NCBI GenBank assembly: GCA_937895985.1
Contig: CALBKL010000160.1
Span: 1-6,124 of the forward strand
Length of the DNA: 6,124 bases
Direction: 5' to 3'
DNA from: an uncultured Solobacterium sp.
GTDB lineage: Bacteria > Bacillota_I > Bacilli_A > Erysipelotrichales > Erysipelotrichaceae
Of the stretch, positions 1 through 4,067 are shown piece after piece. The notes beneath the pieces were generated by a model. It was not told where the DNA came from. It did not search any database and was given only the letters and a program-made list of their open reading frames with translations. The number at the start of each line of letters is the position of its first letter. Position 1 is the first letter of the stretch. The translations under genes and the position numbers were made by a program.

Positions 1-509
1 GTATCGCATGGTACAAGGTACATGAGCCACTCAATTTCTATATTCAGTATTTAACATTACGTTGTGATACTTATGAAATTGAAACAATGGCGAAGGGTAT
101 AGATGTCATTCGTACACGTATGAATGATATCAGTACACGTATTGCAGAACGTAATCCAGAAAATCCAGTTTCAAATAAAGAAAAGTCATTGTTTGATGTG
201 CTAGAAGTTTGTGAAGAACTATATGCGCGTGGATATAATATTTCTAATGTTGATTTATACAAATCACTTGCGGTGGAGTTTAGAGTTTCTCCAGATAACC
301 CAAAGACAATCATTCCACCTTTTACAGTTATTGATGGATTAGGTGTAAACGTAGCAAAATCAATTGAGGAAGCACGTGAAAAGGGTGAATTTTTATCAAA
401 AGAAGATATCCTTAAGCGTACACAGGTTTCTTCATCTATGTTAGTGAAGCTTGCACACATGGGTTGTTTAGAAGGATTACAAGAAAGTAATCAAATGAGT
501 TTATTCTAA
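1..509 (+). CDS. polC: DNA polymerase III alpha subunit, PolC type (C-terminal part)
   Basis: This is the end of the Gram-positive replicative polymerase, which copies the chromosome in the cytoplasm together with the beta clamp and clamp loader. The reading frame is open from base 3, so the start lies outside the window and 168 residues are visible. The first visible residues (AWYKVHEPLNFYIQYLTLRC) and the stretch KTIIPPFTVIDGLGVNVAKS match the conserved C-terminal part of PolC. The protein ends in SNQMSLF, close to the usual PolC ending NQLSLF, so the C-terminus is complete. Methionines such as that at 87 are internal codons, not starts. No terminator follows directly: an insertion sequence begins 2 bases after the stop, so the native downstream context has been displaced. 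Recognition is from remembered family motifs and is confident. Confidence 0.95.
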   Translation, partial: IAWYKVHEPLNFYIQYLTLRCDTYEIETMAKGIDVIRTRMNDISTRIAERNPENPVSNKEKSLFDVLEVCEELYARGYNISNVDLYKSLAVEFRVSPDNPKTIIPPFTVIDGLGVNVAKSIEEAREKGEFLSKEDILKRTQVSSSMLVKLAHMGCLEGLQESNQMSLF

Positions 510-513
510 TCTG

Positions 514-534
514 TCAATCAAAAAGGAAAATGTC
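514..534 (+). repeat. Left terminal inverted repeat of the insertion sequence
   Basis: Twenty-one bases ending in GGAAAATGTC match the reverse complement of 1994-2014 at 17 positions without gaps. The repeat lies between the polC stop (509) and the transposase stop (542), at the 3' side of the transposase gene. Confidence 0.7.
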
Positions 535-541
535 TTAAAAA

Positions 542-1942
542 TTAACGAACATTAGCGGAGCTATAATAGTTCTGCTTTTTTGTAAATAATTGATATGAAT
601 ACTTCCTCCAAGGGTGAGATATCGGCGGAATATATACTTTCTTTTTCTCAGGAGTTTCAATGATATTATCGAACTCAGCCGAATTTTCTTCAAACACTGG
701 TACTTCTTCTAAAATGTATAGTGTATCCATCGCATTGACAAAAATCTTTTGTTCAAATGATTCAATCACCAATACCTCCATTTTAGGTCTTAGTGGAATT
801 CTATTGTGTTCCTTGTCATAGGCCATCCAATACTTGTTTTTGAACTTGATACAGTTGCCTTGATCGACTATTCTCGATGAAATGATTGCCAATGTTTGAT
901 TGATTGTTTCTATATCTGGTTGTACTTCAAATACAGAATTGGTACTATTCAAGTGTAGGGCGAACCTTGCATTGAATTCCTTTAGGTAGGATTTTAGGAA
1001 CTTATTCGCGTCCGCCATACAAGTAATACGAGCACGTCTAAGTTCAACTGGCAAACGTGATTGGAAAGTCTGGTTGAGACGTTCGATGCGTCCTTTGGCT
1101 TGTGCGATGCTCGTTGTTTTGATTTCGACACCAAGGTTATGGCAGGCGTAGGAGAACTGTGTGAAGGTATCCTCGTCGTCGAAGGCCTTGGTTTTCTTTC
1201 TATATTCAAATACGGTTCGTTTATCCGTATAGAATAGAGCGGGTATGCCATAGTCGACTAGTATCTGATGGAAAACGTTGTAATAGCCACGTAGGGTCTC
1301 TTGTATATCAAAATAGGCTCCCACAGCAGTACCAGTCGCATCATCTACAGCTAGGTGTAGATACCATATCTTGCCAGGAATCCATTCGTAGCTTGAAGCG
1401 TCCATTTGAATCATCTCTCCCATATATTTGGATCTAGATCTTCGTGAATGAGGCGTATCATCTTCAATTGATTCGATTTGTTCATTGATTGCGTTTCTGA
1501 CCTTTGTAGATGTTGTTTGGTTTAATCGTTCTGCCAAACGTTCCTTTAATTGTTTCTTAGTTTTTCGATGAGCCTTTGGGGACAAGACATCGTGTTCTGA
1601 TAACCAGTTTCTAATAGTGGTGTCACTGATGGAGATGCCGAGGTCCATCTGGACGATTTCACTGAAATGAGTGATGTTGGCATCAAGATACTCGTTAAGA
1701 TAGAGTTCAATGATTTTGTTTTTCGTTTCCAGTGAGAATGTGTTCGATGGTAATCGTCCACGATTACCATGTGAAAATGAGGATTTTCCTTCAGACTTAT
1801 AACGTGTAATCAGGCGATTGATAGTACGGATAGAACAATTTAGTTTTAATGCCGCACGGCGTTTATTGCCAGAATGATCAACCAGTTCTTTAATAATGTT
1901 GTATTTGTTTTCTTCCATAGGGGTTAATATAATCTTTTTCAT
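542..1942 (-). CDS. DDE transposase of the IS1202/ISNCY type
   Basis: Catalyses excision and insertion of its own element. From the ATG at 1942 it is 466 residues. Residues about 10-65 form a helix-turn-helix region (IIKELVDHSGNKRRAALKLN, then CSIRTINRLITRYKSEG), which should bind the element ends. A linker with basic stretches follows, then an RNase H-like integrase core with the acidic triad visible as D181 (QMDASSYEW), D240 (FYTDKRTVFEY) and E287 (AKGRIERLNQTFQSRLP). The KGRIER block and the late HPWRK motif (PPISHPWRKY) are typical of this group. An in-frame TTG at 1948 would add two residues; a stop lies four codons upstream of ATG (three before the TTG), so no longer start exists. The ribosome binding site directly before the ATG is weak (GGA only), but a tiny upstream frame with a good site ends 2 bases before it, suggesting translational coupling. 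The frame is full length and undamaged. Confidence 0.9.
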   Translation of the reverse strand: MKKIILTPMEENKYNIIKELVDHSGNKRRAALKLNCSIRTINRLITRYKSEGKSSFSHGNRGRLPSNTFSLETKNKIIELYLNEYLDANITHFSEIVQMDLGISISDTTIRNWLSEHDVLSPKAHRKTKKQLKERLAERLNQTTSTKVRNAINEQIESIEDDTPHSRRSRSKYMGEMIQMDASSYEWIPGKIWYLHLAVDDATGTAVGAYFDIQETLRGYYNVFHQILVDYGIPALFYTDKRTVFEYRKKTKAFDDEDTFTQFSYACHNLGVEIKTTSIAQAKGRIERLNQTFQSRLPVELRRARITCMADANKFLKSYLKEFNARFALHLNSTNSVFEVQPDIETINQTLAIISSRIVDQGNCIKFKNKYWMAYDKEHNRIPLRPKMEVLVIESFEQKIFVNAMDTLYILEEVPVFEENSAEFDNIIETPEKKKVYIPPISHPWRKYSYQLFTKKQNYYSSANVR

Positions 1943-1944
1943 AT

Positions 1945-1971
1945 TCAATCCAATCTAATGGAATGAATCAT
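1945..1971 (-). CDS. Possible 8-residue leader peptide before the transposase
   Basis: On the minus strand an ATG at 1971-1969 is preceded by AAAGGA with 6 bases of spacing, clearly better than the site in front of the transposase. It encodes MIHSIRLD and stops with TGA at 1947-1945, two bases before the transposase ATG at 1942. The arrangement could let terminating ribosomes restart on the transposase and keep its level low. This is inferred from spacing only; such a short frame can arise by chance. Confidence 0.3.
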   Translation of the reverse strand: MIHSIRLD

Positions 1972-1993
1972 AACAATTCCTTTCTATAAATGG

Positions 1994-2014
1994 GACATTT
2001 TCCCTTTCGGTTCA
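1994..2014 (-). repeat. Right terminal inverted repeat of the insertion sequence
   Basis: Partner of 514-534. Read on the minus strand it ends in GGGAAAATGTC and continues into CC, so the inner part (GGGAAAATGTCCC) is itself nearly palindromic. It lies upstream of the transposase start, where its promoter should also be. The outer end is probably TGTC at 2022-2019. Confidence 0.7.
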
Positions 2015-2068
2015 TTAAGACAATATCAACTTCGATTCAGAGGAAATCAAATTTCTGGCAAAAAGCGC

Positions 2069-2097
2069 TTGAAATTATAGCCATATTCGTGTAATAT
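2069..2097 (+). promoter_or_regulatory. Sigma-A-type promoter candidate
   Basis: TTGAAA at 2069-2074 and TAATAT at 2092-2097 are separated by exactly 17 bases, close to the consensus for the vegetative sigma factor. Transcription would start near 2104 and meet an intrinsic terminator at 2156-2194 without passing a plausible protein gene. The promoter lies outside the insertion sequence, 47 bases beyond its right end. Confidence 0.5.
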
Positions 2098-2103
2098 ATA
2101 TTC

Positions 2104-2194
2104 ATAGAGATTATTACTGTTTTTGTTAGGAAATTTCCCTGATAAGGCGCCATATAAAGGTATCCGAACTATCGGATGCCTTTTATATTTTTTT
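2104..2194 (+). ncRNA. Possible small non-coding RNA, about 90 nt
   Basis: The stretch starts just after a good promoter (2069-2097) and ends in a strong rho-independent terminator. It has no ATG frame of any length. It contains the palindrome GGAAATTTCC (2129-2138) and GGCGCC (2147-2152), which could form short helices or an intermolecular contact. I do not recognise a known RNA family: it is not tRNA, and I see no SRP, tmRNA or riboswitch signature. The alternative is that it is only the leftover 3' untranslated region of polC, separated from the gene by the insertion sequence, with a chance promoter. Confidence 0.33.
2156..2194 (+). terminator. Intrinsic terminator
   Basis: A 12-bp stem with one G-U pair (AAAGGTATCCGA at 2156-2167 with TCGGATGCCTTT at 2172-2183), tetraloop ACTA, followed by a T-rich tail to 2194. 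It reads on the plus strand. It may be the original polC terminator, now about 1.65 kb from the polC stop because of the insertion. Confidence 0.85.
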
Positions 2195-2237
2195 GATTAA
2201 TGAAGTGGTTACTTCGGATAAACATTTCAAATTCAAA

Positions 2238-2270
2238 GAAAAAATGTCGGAACTATCCCGACATTTTTTC
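2238..2270. terminator. Bidirectional intrinsic terminator
   Basis: A perfect 13-bp stem (GAAAAAATGTCGG at 2238-2250 with CCGACATTTTTTC at 2258-2270) around a 7-base loop. A-run on one side and T-run on the other let it work in both directions. It insulates the small-gene cluster downstream from upstream transcription. Its loop region GGAACTATCC resembles that of the terminator at 2156. Confidence 0.8.
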
Positions 2271-2313
2271 TTAACTCAATTATTATAGTACTTTTTTTAG
2301 TTCGATAATAGTC

Positions 2314-2341
2314 TTGTATTTTTGTATATCACTCATATGAT
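2314..2341 (+). promoter_or_regulatory. Promoter candidate for the small-gene cluster
   Basis: TTGTAT (2314-2319) and TATGAT (2336-2341) are 16 bases apart; the -10 box differs from TATAAT at one position. The start would be near 2348, just downstream of the terminator at 2238-2270 and about 57 bases before the first small gene. It is the best promoter in the gap, but AT-rich DNA gives such matches easily. Confidence 0.42.
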
Positions 2342-2353
2342 GAAATTATAAAA

Positions 2354-2385
2354 GAAATATGCCAGGAACGCCTGATAGATATTTC
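2354..2385 (+). other. Hairpin in the probable 5' leader of the small-gene cluster
   Basis: GAAATAT (2354-2360) pairs with ATATTTC (2379-2385); inside, CAGG (2363-2366) pairs with CCTG (2371-2374) around an AACG loop. No T-run follows, so it is not a terminator. It would begin a few bases after the predicted transcription start and could stabilise the messenger. The same bases are also part of an open frame that runs into the 31-residue gene at 2405. Confidence 0.35.
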
Positions 2386-2404
2386 TTCACTAGAATTATC
2401 AATA

Positions 2405-2500
2405 ATGTACATGGACATAATTATACGTATTTTGCTTATTATCATATTGATACTTGGGATAATTTATCTAGCAAGGCAAATATCTAAAAGGTACAAATGA
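2405..2500 (+). CDS. Small single-pass membrane peptide, 31 residues
   Basis: The product is short and very hydrophobic: residues 5-23 are nearly all Ile, Leu, Val-like (IIIRILLIIILILGIIYLA) and the end is basic (RQISKRYK), which would place the C-terminus in the cytoplasm by the positive-inside rule. No family is recognised. The TGA stop overlaps an ATG at 2497 as ATGA, so it is coupled to the following lipoprotein gene. The ribosome binding site before the ATG is poor. The frame stays open upstream to 2312 without a standard start codon (visible text includes DEIIKEICQERLIDISSLEL), so it may be the tail of a longer gene that has lost its start, or may begin at a non-standard codon. It could act as a toxin-like or regulatory membrane peptide, but nothing proves this. 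Confidence 0.42.
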   Translation: MYMDIIIRILLIIILILGIIYLARQISKRYK

Positions 2501-2511
2501 GAGGTGCAAAT

Positions 2512-2718
2512 ATGGAGGCTAATAATATTCAGCATTTTATATGTAAATTTGTGAATAGAACTAGAATAATGTTTAAATTATTTCTTATGAGTTCTTGTGT
2601 ACTGTTATCTGCATGTTATATAGAAAATAAGAAGATTTCATCGGCAGGGGAATCAAATCAAATAGTGTATTCTTCTGCGGATTCTATAGATACATATATT
2701 TTTAATCTTATTGACTGA
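2512..2718 (+). CDS. Small predicted lipoprotein, possibly truncated
   Basis: The 68-residue product has a lipoprotein signal: basic residues (NRTR), a hydrophobic stretch (MFKLFLMSSCVLL) and the lipobox LSAC with lipid-accepting Cys35. The mature part is only about 33 residues and rich in Ser, Asn and Ile. The start at 2512 is chosen for GAGGTG at 2501-2506 with 5 bases of spacing. An alternative ATG at 2497 has AAAAGG before it and overlaps the preceding stop, so both are possible. The N-terminal extension before the signal is long for a lipoprotein. The frame ends at TGA 2716-2718, and a hydrophilic frame resumes in another phase at 2723, so this may be the front half of a broken gene. It would be anchored to the outer face of the membrane. 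Function unknown. Confidence 0.6.
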   Translation: MEANNIQHFICKFVNRTRIMFKLFLMSSCVLLSACYIENKKISSAGESNQIVYSSADSIDTYIFNLID

Positions 2719-2761
2719 TTAAAGATACAAAGATAGTATCAAGGATAATTTCAAGGATATA

Positions 2762-2944
2762 TTGGTTGAAATTGATAATTATTTTATACCTTTCTATGAG
2801 ATTAATAAGAGAATTAATAATAATTATCTGATTTTTTTGGAAAACATGAAAATAAATGGTTTCGCGGAGATGGAGGTAGTAAATGAAATTGATGGATACA
2901 ACAAGGTCAATCTAAATATACTTAATATAAAAAGGAGGAATTAA
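2762..2944 (+). CDS. Small hydrophilic protein, or detached C-terminal half of the lipoprotein
   Basis: From a TTG start (AAGGA at 2753-2757, 4 bases away) this gives 60 residues rich in Asn, Ile and Glu (DNYFIPFYEINKRINNNYLI), with no signal peptide or membrane segment. The frame is open back to 2723, adding RYKDSIKDNFKDI, which has the same character. Only seven bases (2716-2722, holding a TGA and a TAA in the two frames) separate it from the lipoprotein frame. Removing those seven bases would give one lipoprotein of about 142 residues. So this is either a separate gene restarted at TTG or the remains of a frameshifted one; the lack of an ATG near its beginning favours decay. Its TAA stop shares a base with the ATG of the next gene, so translation here would feed ribosomes to it. 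No family recognised. Confidence 0.4.
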   Translation: MVEIDNYFIPFYEINKRINNNYLIFLENMKINGFAEMEVVNEIDGYNKVNLNILNIKRRN

Positions 2945-3138
2945 TGGATTACGCAACACCAACATTTGAAAATGATCCAAGTTCAGGAGCTACACCACAA
3001 GCAGTGTTTGCTGTTCCAGCTATTGCTTGGCTAGCAGCGACTGTAAATATTGTTGTAGGAACAGTTGCTATATTTGTTGCCGCTGGAGGTGCAATAGCAC
3101 TAGGTGCGGCCGTGTACACTAAGTTCAGGAGCTATTAA
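2944..3138 (+). CDS. Bacteriocin-like hydrophobic peptide precursor, 64 residues
   Basis: The peptide has an acidic, leader-like front (MDYATPTFENDPSSGATPQ, residues 1-19, no basic residue) and a long Ala/Val/Gly/Ile core (20-57) with one Trp and a basic aromatic end (YTKFRSY). It has no cysteine and no classical Sec signal. Small-residue-rich, amphiphobic cores of this size are common in unmodified, leaderless or circular bacteriocins, and the opening MxYxxPxxE resembles short precursor peptides of Clostridia; both are resemblance, not proof. AGGAGG at 2933-2938, 5 bases before the ATG, is the strongest ribosome binding site of the cluster, suggesting high output. The start overlaps the preceding stop (TAATG). 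The next gene encodes a membrane protein 5 bases downstream, fitting a peptide/immunity pair. Alternatives are a small structural membrane protein or a holin-like peptide. Confidence 0.65.
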   Translation: MDYATPTFENDPSSGATPQAVFAVPAIAWLAATVNIVVGTVAIFVAAGGAIALGAAVYTKFRSY

Positions 3139-3143
3139 TAAAC

Positions 3144-3458
3144 ATGAATGATAAATTAATTGTTATACTTGCAACTATTCCGATATTGATATGCGGAATT
3201 CTAGTATTGATAGGCAAAGGAAGATTTTTGATTGCAGGTTATAACATACTTTCTGAATCTGAAAAAAGTAAATATAACATTAGAAAAATTGAGATTATCT
3301 TAGGCATTTGGGTGATTTTCTTTGGCTTATCTCTAGCGACTATTTTATGGTTCGTGCATAAGATACCACCACTCATCATTGTTTGCTTTATTGTATTTAC
3401 TATGTTTGTGTCGCTAATATTATTAATATATGTTAATAATATATCGACTAAAGAATAA
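3144..3458 (+). CDS. DUF3784-like three-helix membrane protein, possible immunity protein
   Basis: The 104-residue product has three predicted membrane helices, about residues 5-24, 49-71 and 76-97. The loop after helix 1 reads GKGRFLIAGYN followed by SESEKSKYNIRK, which matches what I remember of the DUF3784 family (G-x-G-x-x-LIAGYN, then S-x-x-EKxKY). DUF3784 has no established role. Its length is normal for the family and no damage is visible. The gene starts 5 bases after the stop of the bacteriocin-like peptide; AGGAG at 3127-3131 lies 12 bases before the ATG, rather far, so it probably relies partly on ribosomes leaving the peptide gene. Being small, membrane-bound and coupled to a hydrophobic peptide makes an immunity role plausible, but this is inference. 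A terminator at 3643 closes the unit. Confidence 0.72.
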   Translation: MNDKLIVILATIPILICGILVLIGKGRFLIAGYNILSESEKSKYNIRKIEIILGIWVIFFGLSLATILWFVHKIPPLIIVCFIVFTMFVSLILLIYVNNISTKE

Positions 3459-3481
3459 TAATCTTTCCTAATTCAAATTGA

Positions 3482-3649
3482 TTATACTTCTATAGAAATA
3501 CTAAGTATTCTTATTTTCACACATGAGGTAAATAGCAAATGCTTTTGAAAATATCTTGATTCTCTCAGCAAATTATTAGGGTTATACTCATCCTTAATGT
3601 TCAGTATTTTATTAAGTTCATCAATTTCATAAAAACTATACCGGTCTTT
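3482..3649 (-). pseudogene. Possible gene remnant, C-terminal fragment
   Basis: A minus-strand frame of 55 codons runs from just after a TGA (3652-3650) to TAA at 3484-3482 with no start codon at its beginning. It reads as protein-like text, including FYEIDELNKILNIKDEYNPN and NLLRESRYF. The phrase LNIKDEYNPNNLLR is reminiscent of the C-terminal motif of FAD-dependent oxidases (IKxxYDPxNxxR). It could be the last piece of such a gene left by deletion, lying convergent to the small-gene cluster. In AT-rich DNA an open stretch of this size also occurs by chance, so confidence is low. Confidence 0.25.
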
Positions 3650-3682
3650 TCAACCATATGGCTGATAAGACCTTTTATTTTT
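3643..3682 (+). terminator. Intrinsic terminator of the small-gene cluster
   Basis: GGTCTT (3643-3648) pairs with AAGACC (3667-3672). Inside, after a T-T mismatch, TCAACC (3650-3655) pairs with GGCTGA (3660-3665) with one mismatch around an ATAT loop. The tail TTTTATTTTT follows. An A-run just before the stem gives it some activity from the other strand too. It ends transcripts about 180 bases after the DUF3784-like gene. Confidence 0.8.
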
Positions 3683-3886
3683 CCTGTAAGTAAAAAATAT
3701 GCAAAATGTGAAAGCGGAAAACTTATTGGAAAAGAAAGCTAAATTTTAAAAGTAAATAATTATGCTTTTGATATGTAGTGAGGTGTAAATACCATCTTGA
3801 AGTAAGTGGGTTCAATGATTAGGTTTGCCTTGCGTTTTGTATGTGAAAATAGAGTGCGTGATATCCAAATAAATAAGAATACCTAC
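3683..3886. other. Intergenic stretch without a convincing gene
   Basis: AT-rich, with only short open frames on both strands (for example about 40 codons on the minus strand without a start, ending with TAA near 3751-3753). None has a usable start and ribosome binding site. It may be worn remains of older genes; I see no repeats, RNA gene or strong signals here. Confidence 0.4.
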
Positions 3887-3914
3887 TTGTTGTAAATTAC
3901 ATAATGCATATAAC
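3887..3914 (+). promoter_or_regulatory. Promoter candidate for the adhesin gene
   Basis: TTGTTG (3887-3892), 16 bases, TATAAC (3909-3914). Transcription would begin near 3921, giving a leader of about 147 bases that includes the hairpin terminator at 3988-4028. A weaker alternative lies further down (TTGAGC at 3956 with a poor -10 near 3979), directly beside the tandem repeats. Confidence 0.4.
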
Positions 3915-3934
3915 AATATCAGATTCTTAAAGTT

Positions 3935-3954
3935 TGATTAAGAAATGATTAAGA
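3935..3954 (+). repeat. Tandem 9-bp direct repeat at 11-bp pitch, likely regulator site
   Basis: TGATTAAGA occurs at 3935-3943 and again at 3946-3954, offset by 11 bases, one helical turn. TTCTTAA at 3924-3930 forms an inverted copy of TTAAGAA at 3938-3944. Two or more copies on the same face of the helix are how OmpR-type and related response regulators bind. It lies between the promoter candidate and the adhesin gene, or directly upstream of the weaker -35 at 3956. Confidence 0.4.
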
Positions 3955-3987
3955 TTTGAGCATATTAGTTGAGTAAAAATGTTAAAT

Positions 3988-4028
3988 CCGATACTTTATG
4001 GATAGGATGCCAATGTATCGGTTTTTTT
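3988..4028 (+). terminator. Terminator hairpin in the adhesin leader (possible attenuator)
   Basis: CCGATAC (3988-3994) pairs perfectly with GTATCGG (4015-4021), a 20-base loop lies between, and seven T follow (4022-4028). It ends 39 bases before the adhesin start codon. Either it ends upstream transcripts and a promoter lies very close to the gene, or it is an attenuator in the adhesin leader. Its 3' arm can also pair with AAACCGA (4036-4042), forming a different hairpin 4018-4042. Confidence 0.62.
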
Positions 4029-4043
4029 ATGTGGTAAACCGAA

Positions 4044-4053
4044 TTTGCGCAAA
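4044..4053. promoter_or_regulatory. 10-bp palindrome beside the ribosome binding site
   Basis: TTTGCGCAAA is a perfect palindrome whose end is 2 bases from GGGAGG (4056-4061), the ribosome binding site 6 bases before the adhesin ATG. It could bind a dimeric regulator or form part of the leader RNA fold. No known operator is recognised. Confidence 0.3.
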
Positions 4054-4067
4054 CTGGGAGGAAGCGA

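Larger units (their letters stand above)
512..2022 (-). mobile_element. IS1202/ISNCY-type insertion sequence, about 1.5 kb
   Basis: A single transposase gene on the minus strand is flanked by imperfect inverted repeats. The core repeat is 514-534 against the reverse complement of 1994-2014, 17 of 21 bases identical, both ending in AAAATGTC. Each side also has an outer TGTC, at 512-515 and, as GACA, at 2019-2022, but its distance to the core differs by 6 bases between the ends. The element limits are therefore approximate. I could not find a target duplication, neither the long type reported for some IS1202 relatives nor a 5-6 bp one. The transposase frame is intact, so the element may still be active or be recently arrived. 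It sits 2 bases after the polC stop without damaging the gene. Confidence 0.82.

Noticed and set aside
71..460. 129-codon minus-strand frame opposite polC
   Set aside because: It lies fully opposite the clearly coding PolC C-terminus and its translation has no recognisable motifs.
994..1770. Two minus-strand frames of 74 and 85 codons within the transposase gene
   Set aside because: They are other phases of the intact transposase frame, which carries the full DDE triad; no independent start signals.
485..2049. Long (about 27 bp) or short target duplication flanking the insertion sequence
   Set aside because: Sequences left of 512 and right of 2022 do not match at any length I tried by eye.
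3700..3753. Very short plus-strand frames around 3690-3750 (for example MQNVKAENLLEKKAKF)
   Set aside because: Too short, without a ribosome binding site, and directly after a terminator; nothing supports translation.
3960..4067. Cyclic-di-GMP or other known riboswitch in the adhesin leader
   Set aside because: I looked for the conserved GNRA-tetraloop helices and signature blocks of known classes and did not find them; only the terminator-type hairpins are supported.
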